In this document: positions 24,918 through 33,053 of the stretch, in pieces
Position numbering within the stretch: position 1 is the first letter of the stretch
How the letters are laid out: each line of letters begins with the position of its first letter
NCBI GenBank assembly: GCA_036703315.1
Contig: DATNPH010000044.1
Span: forward strand, 1-38,604
DNA length: 38,604 nt
Source: DATNPH01 sp036703315
GTDB taxonomy: Bacteria; Cyanobacteriota; Cyanobacteriia; Cyanobacteriales; Coleofasciculaceae
Direction of reading: 5' to 3'
Notes under the pieces: generated by a model
The model's database searches: none
Told to the model about the DNA's origin: nothing
The model's input: the letters and a program-made list of their open reading frames with translations, nothing else
Translations under genes and position numbers: made by a program

Positions 24918-25463
24918 CGAAATCACAAAGGAACGCTTGTCCCTTTACTTGACCCTAATACGAACTAGCAAAATCATACAGCGCTCGTTTATATTCTGGT
25001 CTACAACTGGACTGACATGACTAAACGTGAATTCGTGGCTCTTTGATGTGCTTCCTTTCCTTAGAAGGATCATGTTGGCGAATTTACCCCCCTCGAAGCT
25101 TTTTTGTAATTAGCTACCCTAGTATTTCAGAGTTCCGAGGATTTTAGCAATTCGCCAACACTATTTCTCAGAAAAATGCTTTGTGTGACATTAGTTTAAA
25201 CTCCATAAACACAGCTAGTCAAGGGGAACTTTCCTTCATCTTCAAGTTAATTTTTTTCATCTGGTCGATATCGGACTTAACGATATTGACCATTTTGATT
25301 TGATATGACAGCCTGACCCGCATGGAAGCATTGGATGGGCTTAACGCTTATTGCTTGGTAAAGCTGTCGCGCCTACAAATTGTATTGTGGCAGTTGCTAG
25401 AAGTTCGACACCATTGGGTTAAAGGATTTTGAATTTTGAATGGCTTATGCAATTTTGAATGGC
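24918..25463. other. Intergenic region with a long cruciform
   Basis: No gene in 546 bp. The notable content is the 88-bp structure at 25073-25160 and a 19-bp tandem duplication at 25434-25471, which overlaps the stop codon of the histidine kinase. A weak AAAGG/CCTTT hairpin just after the SLH gene stop may end its transcript. Confidence 0.5.
25073..25160. repeat. 88-bp inverted-repeat element
   Basis: Perfect 12-bp terminal arms, TGTTGGCGAATT (25073-25084) and AATTCGCCAACA (25149-25160), enclose CCTCG...CGAGG inner arms. The whole can fold as a long stem with internal loops. The plus strand has a TTTTTT run in the interior, near 25110. It is either a miniature element or a structured RNA between convergent genes. 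Confidence 0.5.
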
Positions 25464-25471
25464 TTATGCAA
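25434..25471. repeat. 19-bp perfect tandem duplication at the kinase stop codon
   Basis: TTTTGAATGGCTTATGCAA occurs twice head to tail (25434-25452 and 25453-25471). The TAA stop of the minus-strand kinase (25464-25466) lies inside the second copy, so the duplication rebuilt the 3' end without changing the protein. It looks like a recent slippage event. Confidence 0.7.
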
Positions 25472-26825
25472 GCCGCAACCAAACAACAAAGGTAGTTCCC
25501 GACGCTGGATTATCTTGTGTACTACCTGTTACAGATTCCGAATTTCGTGTAGTCCAAATGGGCTGAGCTGGGCTAAAGACTTCTATTTCACCCTGCATTT
25601 GTTCAACTAACTCTTTAGCGATCGCTAAGCCCAAACCACTACCAGGAATGGCTGTTGAAGCTTGGACGCCTCGATAATGTCGCTCAAAAAGATGTTCTAA
25701 GTCTTGGGGTGGAATTCCAGGGCCTGTGTCACTAATGGCAATCCCTAATTTTTCACCTTGAGGTGTTCGTCGCTTTTCACCAGCTGTTATATTTATCTGT
25801 CCACCTTCGGGGGTGTATTTTAAAGCATTGTCAATAAGATTACTCAACACTTCCCGTAATGCCTTGGCATTGCCTAACACTAGGGGTAAGTCCGTCAGAA
25901 TTTGTGCTTGTAATTCCAGATTGCGTTCTTGAGCGATCGCCTGAGCAGAAACGATCAGTGGTTCTAAGACATCGGCTATTGAAAACGATTCCAATACAAC
26001 ACTATTGCCAGGGAGTAGGGAGTTGGCACCTGGTCGTTGGGAAGCCTCAGCTATGGGTGCTGCTGTAAGTATCACGGGTGCAACATCTTCTTCATTCATG
26101 TCGAGAGAGGCATCGAACTGTTGCAGCAACTCTTGCAGGCGATCAGTCTCCCGTACAATACCGGAAGCCGCTTCGCTATTCTTATCTCCTGGTAAAAATC
26201 GCTTAAGCATCAGCTTGCCAAGTGTTCTGACCGCTGTTAAAGGATTGCGAAATTGATGGAGCAGGTCATCCAAGCGATCGCGCTGTCGAGCTTGGAATAC
26301 CCTAGTTTGAGCCAACTGCTGCTCAACCCAACTGCGACGCTGATCCATGATGTAGGCGATCGATATAGTCCGAGCAATTCGTTCAACCGTCGCTCTTTCC
26401 CTCTCGTTCCAAGGACGGTCTTCACGACCCGTTACCAGTAACCCCATTACAACACCTTCATGTATTAGGGGCAAAACAATTTGGCGCTGCCGTCTTAATA
26501 AATTTTCTTCCCAGTCTTGTGAGGTTGAACCCACCTCTTGGTTATTGCCAAATGTCTGAGGAAGCAGCCGTGGTAAGGCTCTTGCTAATCGAGGAATTGT
26601 ATCAATCTTGCCCTGAAGCTCAGGCAACATCAAGTTATTATTATTTTCTTCCCAAACCACATTAGTGTCAGGATAAACAACCACAGGAATTAGCTTCGCC
26701 TCACCTGGGTCTACCAGTTCGTCTGTTAAATACACCGCACCACTGGCCGCTCCTAACCCTTGAGTTAGTACTGCCACCTGTGCTTGACACAGGGCAACAA
26801 ATTCTGAACTGGCAGGAATGAACAT
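25464..26825 (-). CDS. GAF-domain sensor histidine kinase
   Basis: The 453-residue soluble kinase has an N-terminal GAF domain (about residues 5-160; RRQRQIVLPLIHEGVVMGLLVTGRED is its core). HisKA follows with His190 in LLHQFRNPLTAVRTLGKLMLKRF. The HATPase domain has NLIDNALKYTPEGG, DTGPGIPPQDLEHLFERHYRG and GSGLGLAIAKELVEQMQGE. There is no transmembrane segment. The GAF domain has no obvious chromophore Cys, so it probably senses a small molecule or redox state. The H box HQFRNPL differs from the usual HELRTPL but is known in GAF kinases of cyanobacteria. No response regulator is adjacent. Confidence 0.92.
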   Translation of the reverse strand: MFIPASSEFVALCQAQVAVLTQGLGAASGAVYLTDELVDPGEAKLIPVVVYPDTNVVWEENNNNLMLPELQGKIDTIPRLARALPRLLPQTFGNNQEVGSTSQDWEENLLRRQRQIVLPLIHEGVVMGLLVTGREDRPWNERERATVERIARTISIAYIMDQRRSWVEQQLAQTRVFQARQRDRLDDLLHQFRNPLTAVRTLGKLMLKRFLPGDKNSEAASGIVRETDRLQELLQQFDASLDMNEEDVAPVILTAAPIAEASQRPGANSLLPGNSVVLESFSIADVLEPLIVSAQAIAQERNLELQAQILTDLPLVLGNAKALREVLSNLIDNALKYTPEGGQINITAGEKRRTPQGEKLGIAISDTGPGIPPQDLEHLFERHYRGVQASTAIPGSGLGLAIAKELVEQMQGEIEVFSPAQPIWTTRNSESVTGSTQDNPASGTTFVVWLRLA

Positions 26826-27162
26826 GAGGTTAGGATGACCTATCTATGACAATACTGTTATCTTGAAACTAATGTCGGCTACTTTATCTATAATGTCTAA
26901 CTGAGCAAAAAACTGACTATGACCGTGGTGCTCAACCGCGAAAACGCAAGCTTTACATTATGTTAAGCTATAATTAAGTTTTATTAATTAAATTTCTTGG
27001 CTTAAAACTTGCCTCAAGCGCCTTCACTCTTACCATTGAGACACCTAACAATTTTGTATCAATCTATAAAAATAAGTTGATATTTTAAACTCAAGCAGAT
27101 ATACTTGCGACGGCTTTTGTAACTAACATTACAACTGTCAGCAAAAAGAGGAGGTAAAGAGG
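26826..27162. other. Divergent promoter region of kinase and DUF3155 gene
   Basis: AT-rich sequence with no ORF. A TATAAT box lies at 26969-26974 on the plus strand, without a matching -35 at the usual distance. It could serve the DUF3155 gene with a long leader of about 180 nt. No riboswitch fold was recognised. Confidence 0.4.
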
Positions 27163-27480
27163 TTGGCAAGAAGACGCAAGCGCAAAAGTCGCCGTCGCCA
27201 GGAAGGGCGTAAGATTCTAGAGCACGTGCCTCAGTATAATCTCGAAAGCGGCGAAGACAAACCGGTCACAGCAGCACGCAAGTATATTCAATCAGAAGGG
27301 ATTCTCCCACCTGCTTTGCTGCTAGTGAAGCGAAATGAACACACGACGGATCGTTACTTCTGGGCAGAAAAAGGGTTGTTTGGTGCTCAATACGTTGAAG
27401 AAAATCATTTTCTGTTTCCCAGTTTAAGAGTACTCGACTCCCCTGTAGAAAAAGCTCCTGTTGCGGTTAATAGCCGCTGA
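27163..27480 (+). CDS. DUF3155 protein
   Basis: The 105-residue protein matches the cyanobacterial DUF3155 family almost end to end: a very basic start (ARRRKRKSRRRQEGRKILEHVPQYNLESGEDKPVTAARKYI), then ILPPALLLVKRNEHTTDRYFWAEKGLFGAQYVEENHFLFPSL. The basic start suggests nucleic-acid or ribosome contact; the function is unknown. The start codon is TTG at 27163, supported by a full AGGAGGT (27149-27155) 7 nt upstream, the best ribosome-binding site in the window. The perfect 14-bp hairpin at 27517-27554 follows the stop. Confidence 0.9.
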   Translation: MARRRKRKSRRRQEGRKILEHVPQYNLESGEDKPVTAARKYIQSEGILPPALLLVKRNEHTTDRYFWAEKGLFGAQYVEENHFLFPSLRVLDSPVEKAPVAVNSR

Positions 27481-27516
27481 GCTATCATCGGTATAACTTA
27501 GTGACAAGCGCTTTTT

Positions 27517-27554
27517 TTAACCCTACTCAAGCACAAAGGTTTGAGTAGGGTTAA
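27517..27554. terminator. Bidirectional hairpin between convergent genes
   Basis: A perfect 14-bp inverted repeat, TTAACCCTACTCAA (27517-27530) and its complement (27541-27554), has a 10-nt loop. It is 36 bp after the DUF3155 stop and before the convergent CcbB-like gene stop at 27647. There is no clean T-run, but stem length and position favour a transcription stop. Confidence 0.5.
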
Positions 27555-27646
27555 TCTTGAAATCAGTAATTTGAACGATAGAGTTCCGAAGCGCAAAAGT
27601 ATTGAGTAGGCTCTCAACTAAAGTATTTGGGATTGCACAAAAAGGG

Positions 27647-28180
27647 TCACGCTAAGGGTTTGAGCTTTAGACTCTGTTGCAGCTCTTGGAGTTCATCGCG
27701 ATGAGCAGTGACCGTAAGGAGACTTTGTGTATCAGTTTCTTGAGCGGATGCCGCTTCCACTTTCAAGGAAACCTGCTCAACTCGTCCTGCTTTTTTCCAA
27801 TAAAAAACTCCCGCTGCTGGGGATAGTAAAACTAGCCCCAGAAAAATGCTGGTGAACGTTGGGTATAGCAACGAGAGAACTAATGATAAGCACAGAATTC
27901 CCAAGGCGGCGAGCACCGTTAAAAAAATTGCCAGCAACCAACTGGGCCGAACAAATCCTTGGAATATGACCTGATTAGCGGCAGCATCGACGGCGACCAC
28001 TCGGTAGGCTCTCTGGTCAAAATATTGCTGCAATCGACTTAGAAGGGATTCTTCTGGTTCTTCTGCAATTAACTGCACTTGTTGAGTTCGGTCTTTAACG
28101 GAAGCTCGAATAAAGAAAAATAGACCCACTGCCAACAACAGCGTCAGCAGAAATGTAGAAGAAAGAATGGTTGTATTCAC
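27647..28180 (-). CDS. ccbB: Cofactor assembly of complex C subunit B (CCB2/CCB4-like)
   Basis: The 177-residue protein begins with a transmembrane helix and a charged junction (FLLTLLLAVGLFFFIRASVKDRTQQVQLIAEEPEESLLSRLQQYFDQRAYRVVAVD). Two close hydrophobic segments follow (PSWLLAIFLTVLAALGILCLSLVLSLL and IFLGLVLLSPAAGVFYWKKAGR), then a soluble C-terminal part. This order matches the cyanobacterial CcbB family (DUF2930), homologous to CCB2 and CCB4. Those attach haem c' to cytochrome b6 on the stromal side. The assignment is by recognition of sequence pattern. It is monocistronic; a PadR gene lies upstream on the same strand. Confidence 0.75.
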   Translation of the reverse strand: MNTTILSSTFLLTLLLAVGLFFFIRASVKDRTQQVQLIAEEPEESLLSRLQQYFDQRAYRVVAVDAAANQVIFQGFVRPSWLLAIFLTVLAALGILCLSLVLSLLYPTFTSIFLGLVLLSPAAGVFYWKKAGRVEQVSLKVEAASAQETDTQSLLTVTAHRDELQELQQSLKLKPLA

Positions 28181-28534
28181 GGAGTTTTGGTTAAGATAGG
28201 CATCCTTTGCTACTACTTTACAATTTGTTAGCTCTTAGGGAAGAGCTTTTTCTTTTCGGATCCCTAGTCACCAAAGGCTTTATAGCAGCCAAGAAACTCA
28301 CAAGAAGCCTGAAGTGTGAAGGATGAAGGATGAAATGTTTTTCTTCTTACATGCCTCGCCCCTGATGGACTAAAAAATTTGAAGTTTTCGATATCGAGGC
28401 AACATCACTTTATGGATGTTAGCGTAACGGGACGTTAGCGCGGTAATTTCATACTTCATACTTCATACTTCAACCTGTAGTTGACTGGCTGCCCTGCCTA
28501 CAAACGCAACCCTTGTGTAGTAGACGCCTAGAAA
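28181..28534. other. Intergenic region holding a MITE-like structure
   Basis: 354 bp without a gene, between the same-strand CcbB-like and PadR genes. Nearly half is the 163-bp element at 28310-28472 described separately. The remaining sequence shows nothing notable. Confidence 0.5.
28310..28472. repeat. 163-bp element with 27-bp terminal inverted repeats
   Basis: The ends (28310-28336 and 28446-28472) are inverted repeats with 24 of 27 matching positions. Each is built from heptamer-like units (TGAAGGA on the left, ATACTTC on the right). Inside are further arms: GCCTCG with CGAGGC, AACATC with GATGTT, and TAACG with CGTTA. The pattern fits a miniature inverted-repeat element carrying short tandem heptanucleotide repeats. 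No ORF is inside. Confidence 0.55.
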
Positions 28535-28891
28535 CTATGAGATAGCTTGGTTGTCCTGAGCCATATAGCTTCGCCAAAAATCGGCAAGTTCCTGAGCTTG
28601 GTTGTGCCACTCTGAGCGGATTTGATACATCCTGCGGGGGCGTCCTCGTCCTTCCACTTTTTTCCAGTACCCTGTTATTGCCCCTGACTCCTCAAGAAAC
28701 TTCAGTGCGCTGTAGAGGACAGTGTCAGACAGTCGATAGGTTGGGTAATCCTGTTCTAGTTGTTGGATCAGGTGTGTTCCATAGGATTCTCCTTGCAACA
28801 AGACAGACAGAATGTAACATACAGCTAACTCTTTGTTGAGATAATTCGGAGGGGGGTCTCGAAAGAACTGATAGATATCCTCAAATTTCAT
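28535..28891 (-). CDS. PadR family transcriptional regulator
   Basis: The 118-residue protein is a small winged-helix regulator: KELAVCYILSVLLQGESYGTHLIQQLEQDYPTYRLSDTVLYSALKFLEESGAITGYWKKVEGRGRPRRMYQI. The Y-S-A-L-K-F-L-E-E-x-G recognition helix and the G-R-x-R-R/K-M-Y wing are the PadR signature. It is of the short class, with a brief C-terminal dimerisation helix. It probably represses its own or a neighbouring gene. The CcbB-like gene lies downstream on the same strand, separated by the MITE-like element. Confidence 0.9.
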   Translation of the reverse strand: MKFEDIYQFFRDPPPNYLNKELAVCYILSVLLQGESYGTHLIQQLEQDYPTYRLSDTVLYSALKFLEESGAITGYWKKVEGRGRPRRMYQIRSEWHNQAQELADFWRSYMAQDNQAIS

Positions 28892-29514
28892 CTGCGTAGT
28901 CTACTGAATATCCCAGCCAACCGATTTTGAATGGGAGAGTTTTCTTGAAACTAACGATGGCTTCGACACCCCTGAAAATTCACACCTCGCGCAGTGTGTC
29001 TGTCAAAAAGCAAGCAACCTAAGTCGGTTGAATTGCCCTCACACTTTATAGCAAAGCCTAGAGGAGCGTGTAATGCACTCGTTGGTTTGATAACGTCAGA
29101 TGCAACCCAGCTTAATTAATCACAATCAATTTTAGCGAAGTCGCCGAAAGCGCCTTGAGACAACACTCAAGCGTTTTTTAAGGTGGTTCGGCACGTAGAT
29201 GTTCCTGCTCGCCTCTGACCTAAATTCGACATTAGATTGAAGGCATTGATCTTTTCTACTAGCTTTTGGACACATATTCCGCATTTTTTACTTTTTGTAG
29301 TCCTTATATTGAATTCAGCTTGGAGGTAGTTGCCCATTGAGGTACAGCCGTGACGGTGGCAATGTGAGGGAGAATGAGCCGTTTTCTGTATCTAAGCACC
29401 AGCGAAAAAGGTTCTTATAGTCCAGCCTCTTCTTGATTCAGCCAAAGTCTCAGCCCCTATCAAACGAGCAGTCCACGTCATATCCCTCACCACTTATTAA
29501 GTTATCTAAAGTAT
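28892..29514. other. Intergenic region with an orphan intrinsic terminator
   Basis: 623 bp without a credible gene. A plus-strand intrinsic terminator at 29151-29179 has no plus-strand gene within 1.6 kb upstream, so a small RNA may be encoded in about 28970-29180. Nothing else was recognised, apart from an AT-rich stretch next to the PadR start. Confidence 0.45.
29151..29179 (+). terminator. Orphan intrinsic terminator
   Basis: CTTGAG (29154-29159) pairs with CTCAAG (29166-29171) around a 6-nt loop. Two further G-C pairs extend the stem beyond a one-base bulge, and TTTTTT follows at 29174-29179. No plus-strand coding sequence ends nearby. Confidence 0.55.
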
Positions 29515-29985
29515 TTAGACACTTGATTCTGGGTTCGCCTGCCAAACTTCCTCGATAATTTTGCCGCGGGGATCGAACTTCACTTGGTAAGACATCGACA
29601 AAACCACAAGCGGGCCTCGGCTGGACTGGGCAGTGATTTGAATTTGCGCTTCAACACTGTGCTCGCGCCACTGTTGTTTGACCACCTGGAAGTCTTTAAT
29701 TTGATATTGGGAGAAGAACTTCTGCCAGGCTGAGTAAATTGACTGACCCTGATAAACTTCTTCCACGTCCGAGACGCCGTAAGATCGCTTTAAAACAGCA
29801 TCATCACTGTAGCGGGTCGCTAAAAGCTTGGGATTTTCCGTTGCGATCGCGCTCCAGTGCTTTTGAGCCACTGATAAGGGATCAGCACTGAGATAACTTT
29901 TGTACACTGACAACGTGCAGACTAAAACAATAGCCCAAGTTCCGTAAGATAAACGTTGCCTTAAAGTTGGTCCTGAAAGCTCCAT
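29515..29985 (-). CDS. Membrane-anchored NTF2/SnoaL-like protein
   Basis: I place the start at ATG 29985 (MELSGPTLRQRLSYGTW), with GAGG about 10 nt upstream. The ATG at 30066 would add a Cys/Ser-rich leader that looks non-coding. The 156-residue protein has one N-terminal membrane helix (WAIVLVCTLSVYKSYL). A domain with SnoaL/DUF4440-like features follows: SVAQKHWSAIATENPKLLATRYSDDAVLKRSYG, IYSAWQKFFSQYQIKDFQVV, and VQAQIQIT-like strands ending FDPRGKIIEEVW. The cone-shaped NTF2 fold often binds a small ligand. No catalytic residues can be assigned and the role is unknown. Confidence 0.7.
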   Translation of the reverse strand: MELSGPTLRQRLSYGTWAIVLVCTLSVYKSYLSADPLSVAQKHWSAIATENPKLLATRYSDDAVLKRSYGVSDVEEVYQGQSIYSAWQKFFSQYQIKDFQVVKQQWREHSVEAQIQITAQSSRGPLVVLSMSYQVKFDPRGKIIEEVWQANPESSV

Positions 29986-30789
29986 CGTTCTGTTTCCTCT
30001 TCGATTGGACTGCGAAGAACATAGGAAGCGGCAGCAGGAGCTAGCGTTGCTACCCTGAGCTTGCACTCTTTAAAAAGACGAGTAGCTTGAGTTAAAAGTT
30101 CTCGGCACTTTACATTTTTTAGAGAAAATTGCGTCACTTCAGCTGGCTGGTGCTTGACTTAATTAGCTTGACTCAACTAATTACAAAAACCGTTAGTACA
30201 AGGCAAGGCAAGTAACGAGTTAGGGGCAACCTAAACTCTTGCCAGCCAGTCGCTCTTGTTGGTTTGCACAACCCTGGAATAATTTGACGCTTTAGCTCAA
30301 CGTCCCTACCTTCCCCCAGTCATGTTTTGGATAGGTGCTTACCCACTAGATCATCTCGTAATTGGGCAACGCCGAAATCTCGTTACCAATTACCTCAAGC
30401 TACACTCATTGCCCCAACCCAGAGCAGAATTGCAAACTGCTCAAATGGAAGATAACGATTTAGATGACCCTGGTGTATCCAACCTATGGAACAGCCGAAG
30501 CCAAAGGACTGATGTGGTCAGCCCAATGTATTCACTACTATTCAACCTTTTCAGCTGTAATACTGACGTATGACATGTATTACTCAGATAAATTTTATTT
30601 CAGTTAGCTAAAATCAGCAACAAAGTAAAGAAAAACTTATCAATTATTAAAAAACTATCAAAGTTTTCAAAATAGTTCCTCCTCCCCTCTCACGACAGCT
30701 CAGGTGAGATGAAAAACCAATCCCACAATCAGCCAGCTTTCGCGAGAAAATGATAATGAAATAGGTTTGATTAATAGCTGCCAGCCCCG
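29986..30789. other. Intergenic region, nothing certain
   Basis: 804 bp between divergent genes. An 83-codon open frame at 30322-30573 (plus) gives MFWIGAYPLDHLVIGQRRNL and later polar sequence. It has no ribosome-binding site and no family I recognise, so I do not call it. The sequence at 30580-30700 is AT-rich and may hold the DUF3611 gene promoter. Confidence 0.45.
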
Positions 30790-31374
30790 ATGCGAGAAAA
30801 ACCTGACACGTCTTCAGTTCCGCCAGCCCTCCAGCGGATCGCCTTTACGCTTCGCACAGTCGGAGGGATTTCCTTCTGGCTTCAGACAGGGCTAGGTGTC
30901 ATCTCAGCCCTGGTTTTGATCTTTGCGAGCTTTAGCGCTAGTGCGGGTCGCCAAGCTAACCAAGCCGGAAGTAATCAGGGAACGGGATTTGGCATCTTTT
31001 TTGCTATCTGTGGGTTAGTGGCGCTAGGTGTAGGTGCTTTTTTTGCGTTCCGTTACACTCGTATCTCTAGAGACTTGCTAGCTTCTAATGTGTCTGAGCG
31101 ACCCAGCAAAGCAGACACTCTACAAGCAATCAGGCTGGGACTAATTGTAAATTTGGTGGGAATGTTATTGACCATTTTGGGAGCACAGGCGATCGTCGGC
31201 AGCATATTGGCAAAGTCCTTGTCTCAGCCGCAAGGAGCTTTTACGGCGATTGATCCTACCCGATTCGTACAGTCAGTGGATTTATTTGTTGTGCAGGCAA
31301 ACACCAACACCATTGCTGCTCATTTTGTTGGAATCGCCGCGTCCCTGTGGCTGTTCAATCGAGTAAATAGATGA
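30790..31374 (+). CDS. DUF3611 membrane protein
   Basis: The 194-residue integral membrane protein is of the DUF3611 family found in cyanobacteria and plants. It starts SSVPPALQRIAFTLRTVGGISFWLQTGLGVISALVLIFASF (segment 1). FGIFFAICGLVALGVGAFFAFRYTRIS is segment 2. AIRLGLIVNLVGMLLTILGAQAIVGSILAKSLSQPQG is segment 3. ANTNTIAAHFVGIAASLWLFNRV is segment 4. No cofactor motif is seen, and the function is unknown. A 200-bp repeat-bounded stretch separates it from serS. Confidence 0.85.
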   Translation: MREKPDTSSVPPALQRIAFTLRTVGGISFWLQTGLGVISALVLIFASFSASAGRQANQAGSNQGTGFGIFFAICGLVALGVGAFFAFRYTRISRDLLASNVSERPSKADTLQAIRLGLIVNLVGMLLTILGAQAIVGSILAKSLSQPQGAFTAIDPTRFVQSVDLFVVQANTNTIAAHFVGIAASLWLFNRVNR

Positions 31375-31691
31375 AGGGGGCTAGGGAGTAGGGAACACTC
31401 TAGCATCCTATTCAGGACTTACGTACCGTAACCCAGGACAAGGTTTGAGATTCTTGTGCATAGCTCACAATTAAGTCCTACTATTGTTCGTTCCCCTCTG
31501 TGCGGAGTATGCAAAGTAGACTCCGCGATCGCGAGTACGCAATAAAAACATGAAAGCTCATTGCTCCCACTCCCTATTTTCAGATTAAAACTATGGCAGA
31601 TTGGGATAACTAAGGCATCGCACTCCTCTTGCTATTCTGGAGATTGCCACATATAAGCAATCGCTCCAATTAGTAGAGAAAGTCAAAATCT
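31375..31691. repeat. Intergenic repeat element before serS
   Basis: The segment is bounded by a TAGGGAGTAGGGA arm (31382-31394) and CCCACTCCCTATTTTC (31566-31581), an imperfect inverted pair of about 12 bp. Inside is a perfect 7-bp hairpin GCGGAGT/ACTCCGC (31502-31508, 31520-31526) beside a HIP1 site. It may be a mobile miniature element. No T-box or other leader was recognised for serS. Confidence 0.5.
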
Positions 31692-32975
31692 GTGCTTGAC
31701 CTAAAGCAAATCCGGGAAAATCCACAAGGCGTCCAAGAGCGACTAGACCGACGCGGTGTTGGTCAATATGACTTACAGCCGATTTTGGAGCTAAATCGGC
31801 GTCAACGGGAACTGGAAACATCGCGAACTCAGTTGCAAGCCCGTAGCAATGAAATTGGTAAACTCATTGGTCAACAAATCAAAGCTGGACTCTCTCCTGA
31901 TGCTCCAGAAATTCAAGCGCTACGCGAAGAAGGCAATCAAGTCAGAGTGACTTTAAGCCAACTGGAACCGCAGGAAAAAGAGCTTACAGCCAAGTTAGAA
32001 ACTATCTTGCTATCATTTCCTAATTTGCCTAGCGAATCAACGCCGATTGGCAAGAGTGAAGAGGAGAATGTGGAAATACGTCGCTGGGGTGACGAATATA
32101 TTCCCCAGAATGACAATATTCTCCCCCATTGGCAAATAGGCGAAAAGCTCGGCATTCTCAATTTTGAGCGTGCAGTGAAAGTGGCTCAGAGCCGATTTGT
32201 GACGTTGATAGGTGCTGGTGCTGCCTTAGAACGAGCGCTAATTAGCTTTATGCTCGACAAGCAAACGGCTGCTGGCTATGTGGAAGTGCTGCCGCCCATA
32301 CTCGTTAACAGCCAGTCCCTGACAGCTACGGGGCAGTTACCGAAGTTTGCGGAAGAAAGCTTCAAGTGCGATACCGATGATTTGTGGTTGGCTCCCACGG
32401 CTGAAGTACCATTAACCAATCTCTACCGAGACGAAGTCCTGGAAGCGTCCCAGCTACCTATCTATCACTGTGCCTATACACCTTGCTTTCGCCGTGAAGC
32501 TGGCAGCTATGGGCGAGATACAAGAGGGCTGATTCGACTGCACCAGTTTAATAAAGTTGAGTTGGTGAAAGTTGTTCATCCCAGTACTTCCTATGAAGAA
32601 CTTGAAAAACTGGTTCAGAACGCAGCAGCAATTTTAGAAGCTTTAAAATTGCCCTACCGAATTGTAGAACTGTGTACTGGTGATTTAGGCTTCTCAGCTA
32701 CCAAAACCTACGACCTAGAAGTTTGGCTCCCCTCTTCGGGAAAGTACCGCGAGATTTCTAGTTGCTCAAATTGCGGTGATTTCCAGGCTAGACGCGGTAG
32801 CATTCGCTTCAAAGAAGCTGGCAAAAAAGGCACGCAGTTTGTTCATACCCTCAATGGTTCTGGATTGGCGGTAGGGAGAACGATGTCGGCGATTCTGGAG
32901 AATTATCAGCAACCGGATGGAACGGTTAAGATACCAGAGGCTCTGCAACCTTATCTACGACGCGAGGTATTGTGA
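31692..32975 (+). CDS. serS: Seryl-tRNA synthetase
   Basis: The enzyme charges tRNA-Ser with serine in the cytoplasm. The start is GTG at 31692, giving the family-typical LDLKQIRENPQGVQERL. The 427-residue protein has the N-terminal coiled-coil arm that holds the tRNA long variable loop (about residues 35-110, RQRELETSRTQLQARSNEIGKLIG). The class II catalytic core follows: TAEVPLTNLYRDEVL, motif 2 FRREAGSYGRDTRGLIRLHQF (from about 266), and motif 3 GLAVGRTMSAILENYQ. Length and motif order are standard. No upstream regulatory element is seen. Confidence 0.97.
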   Translation: MLDLKQIRENPQGVQERLDRRGVGQYDLQPILELNRRQRELETSRTQLQARSNEIGKLIGQQIKAGLSPDAPEIQALREEGNQVRVTLSQLEPQEKELTAKLETILLSFPNLPSESTPIGKSEEENVEIRRWGDEYIPQNDNILPHWQIGEKLGILNFERAVKVAQSRFVTLIGAGAALERALISFMLDKQTAAGYVEVLPPILVNSQSLTATGQLPKFAEESFKCDTDDLWLAPTAEVPLTNLYRDEVLEASQLPIYHCAYTPCFRREAGSYGRDTRGLIRLHQFNKVELVKVVHPSTSYEELEKLVQNAAAILEALKLPYRIVELCTGDLGFSATKTYDLEVWLPSSGKYREISSCSNCGDFQARRGSIRFKEAGKKGTQFVHTLNGSGLAVGRTMSAILENYQQPDGTVKIPEALQPYLRREVL

Positions 32976-33053
32976 TACTTGGGAGACAGGCAGGTATCTG
33001 GTGGCAGACGTACAATAAAAAAACGTGAATTATCGTTACATTAAAGACTTCTT

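Noticed and set aside
30322..30573. 83-codon plus-strand ORF
   Set aside because: No Shine-Dalgarno, no recognisable motif, and nothing nearby suggests a transcript; kept only as intergenic note.
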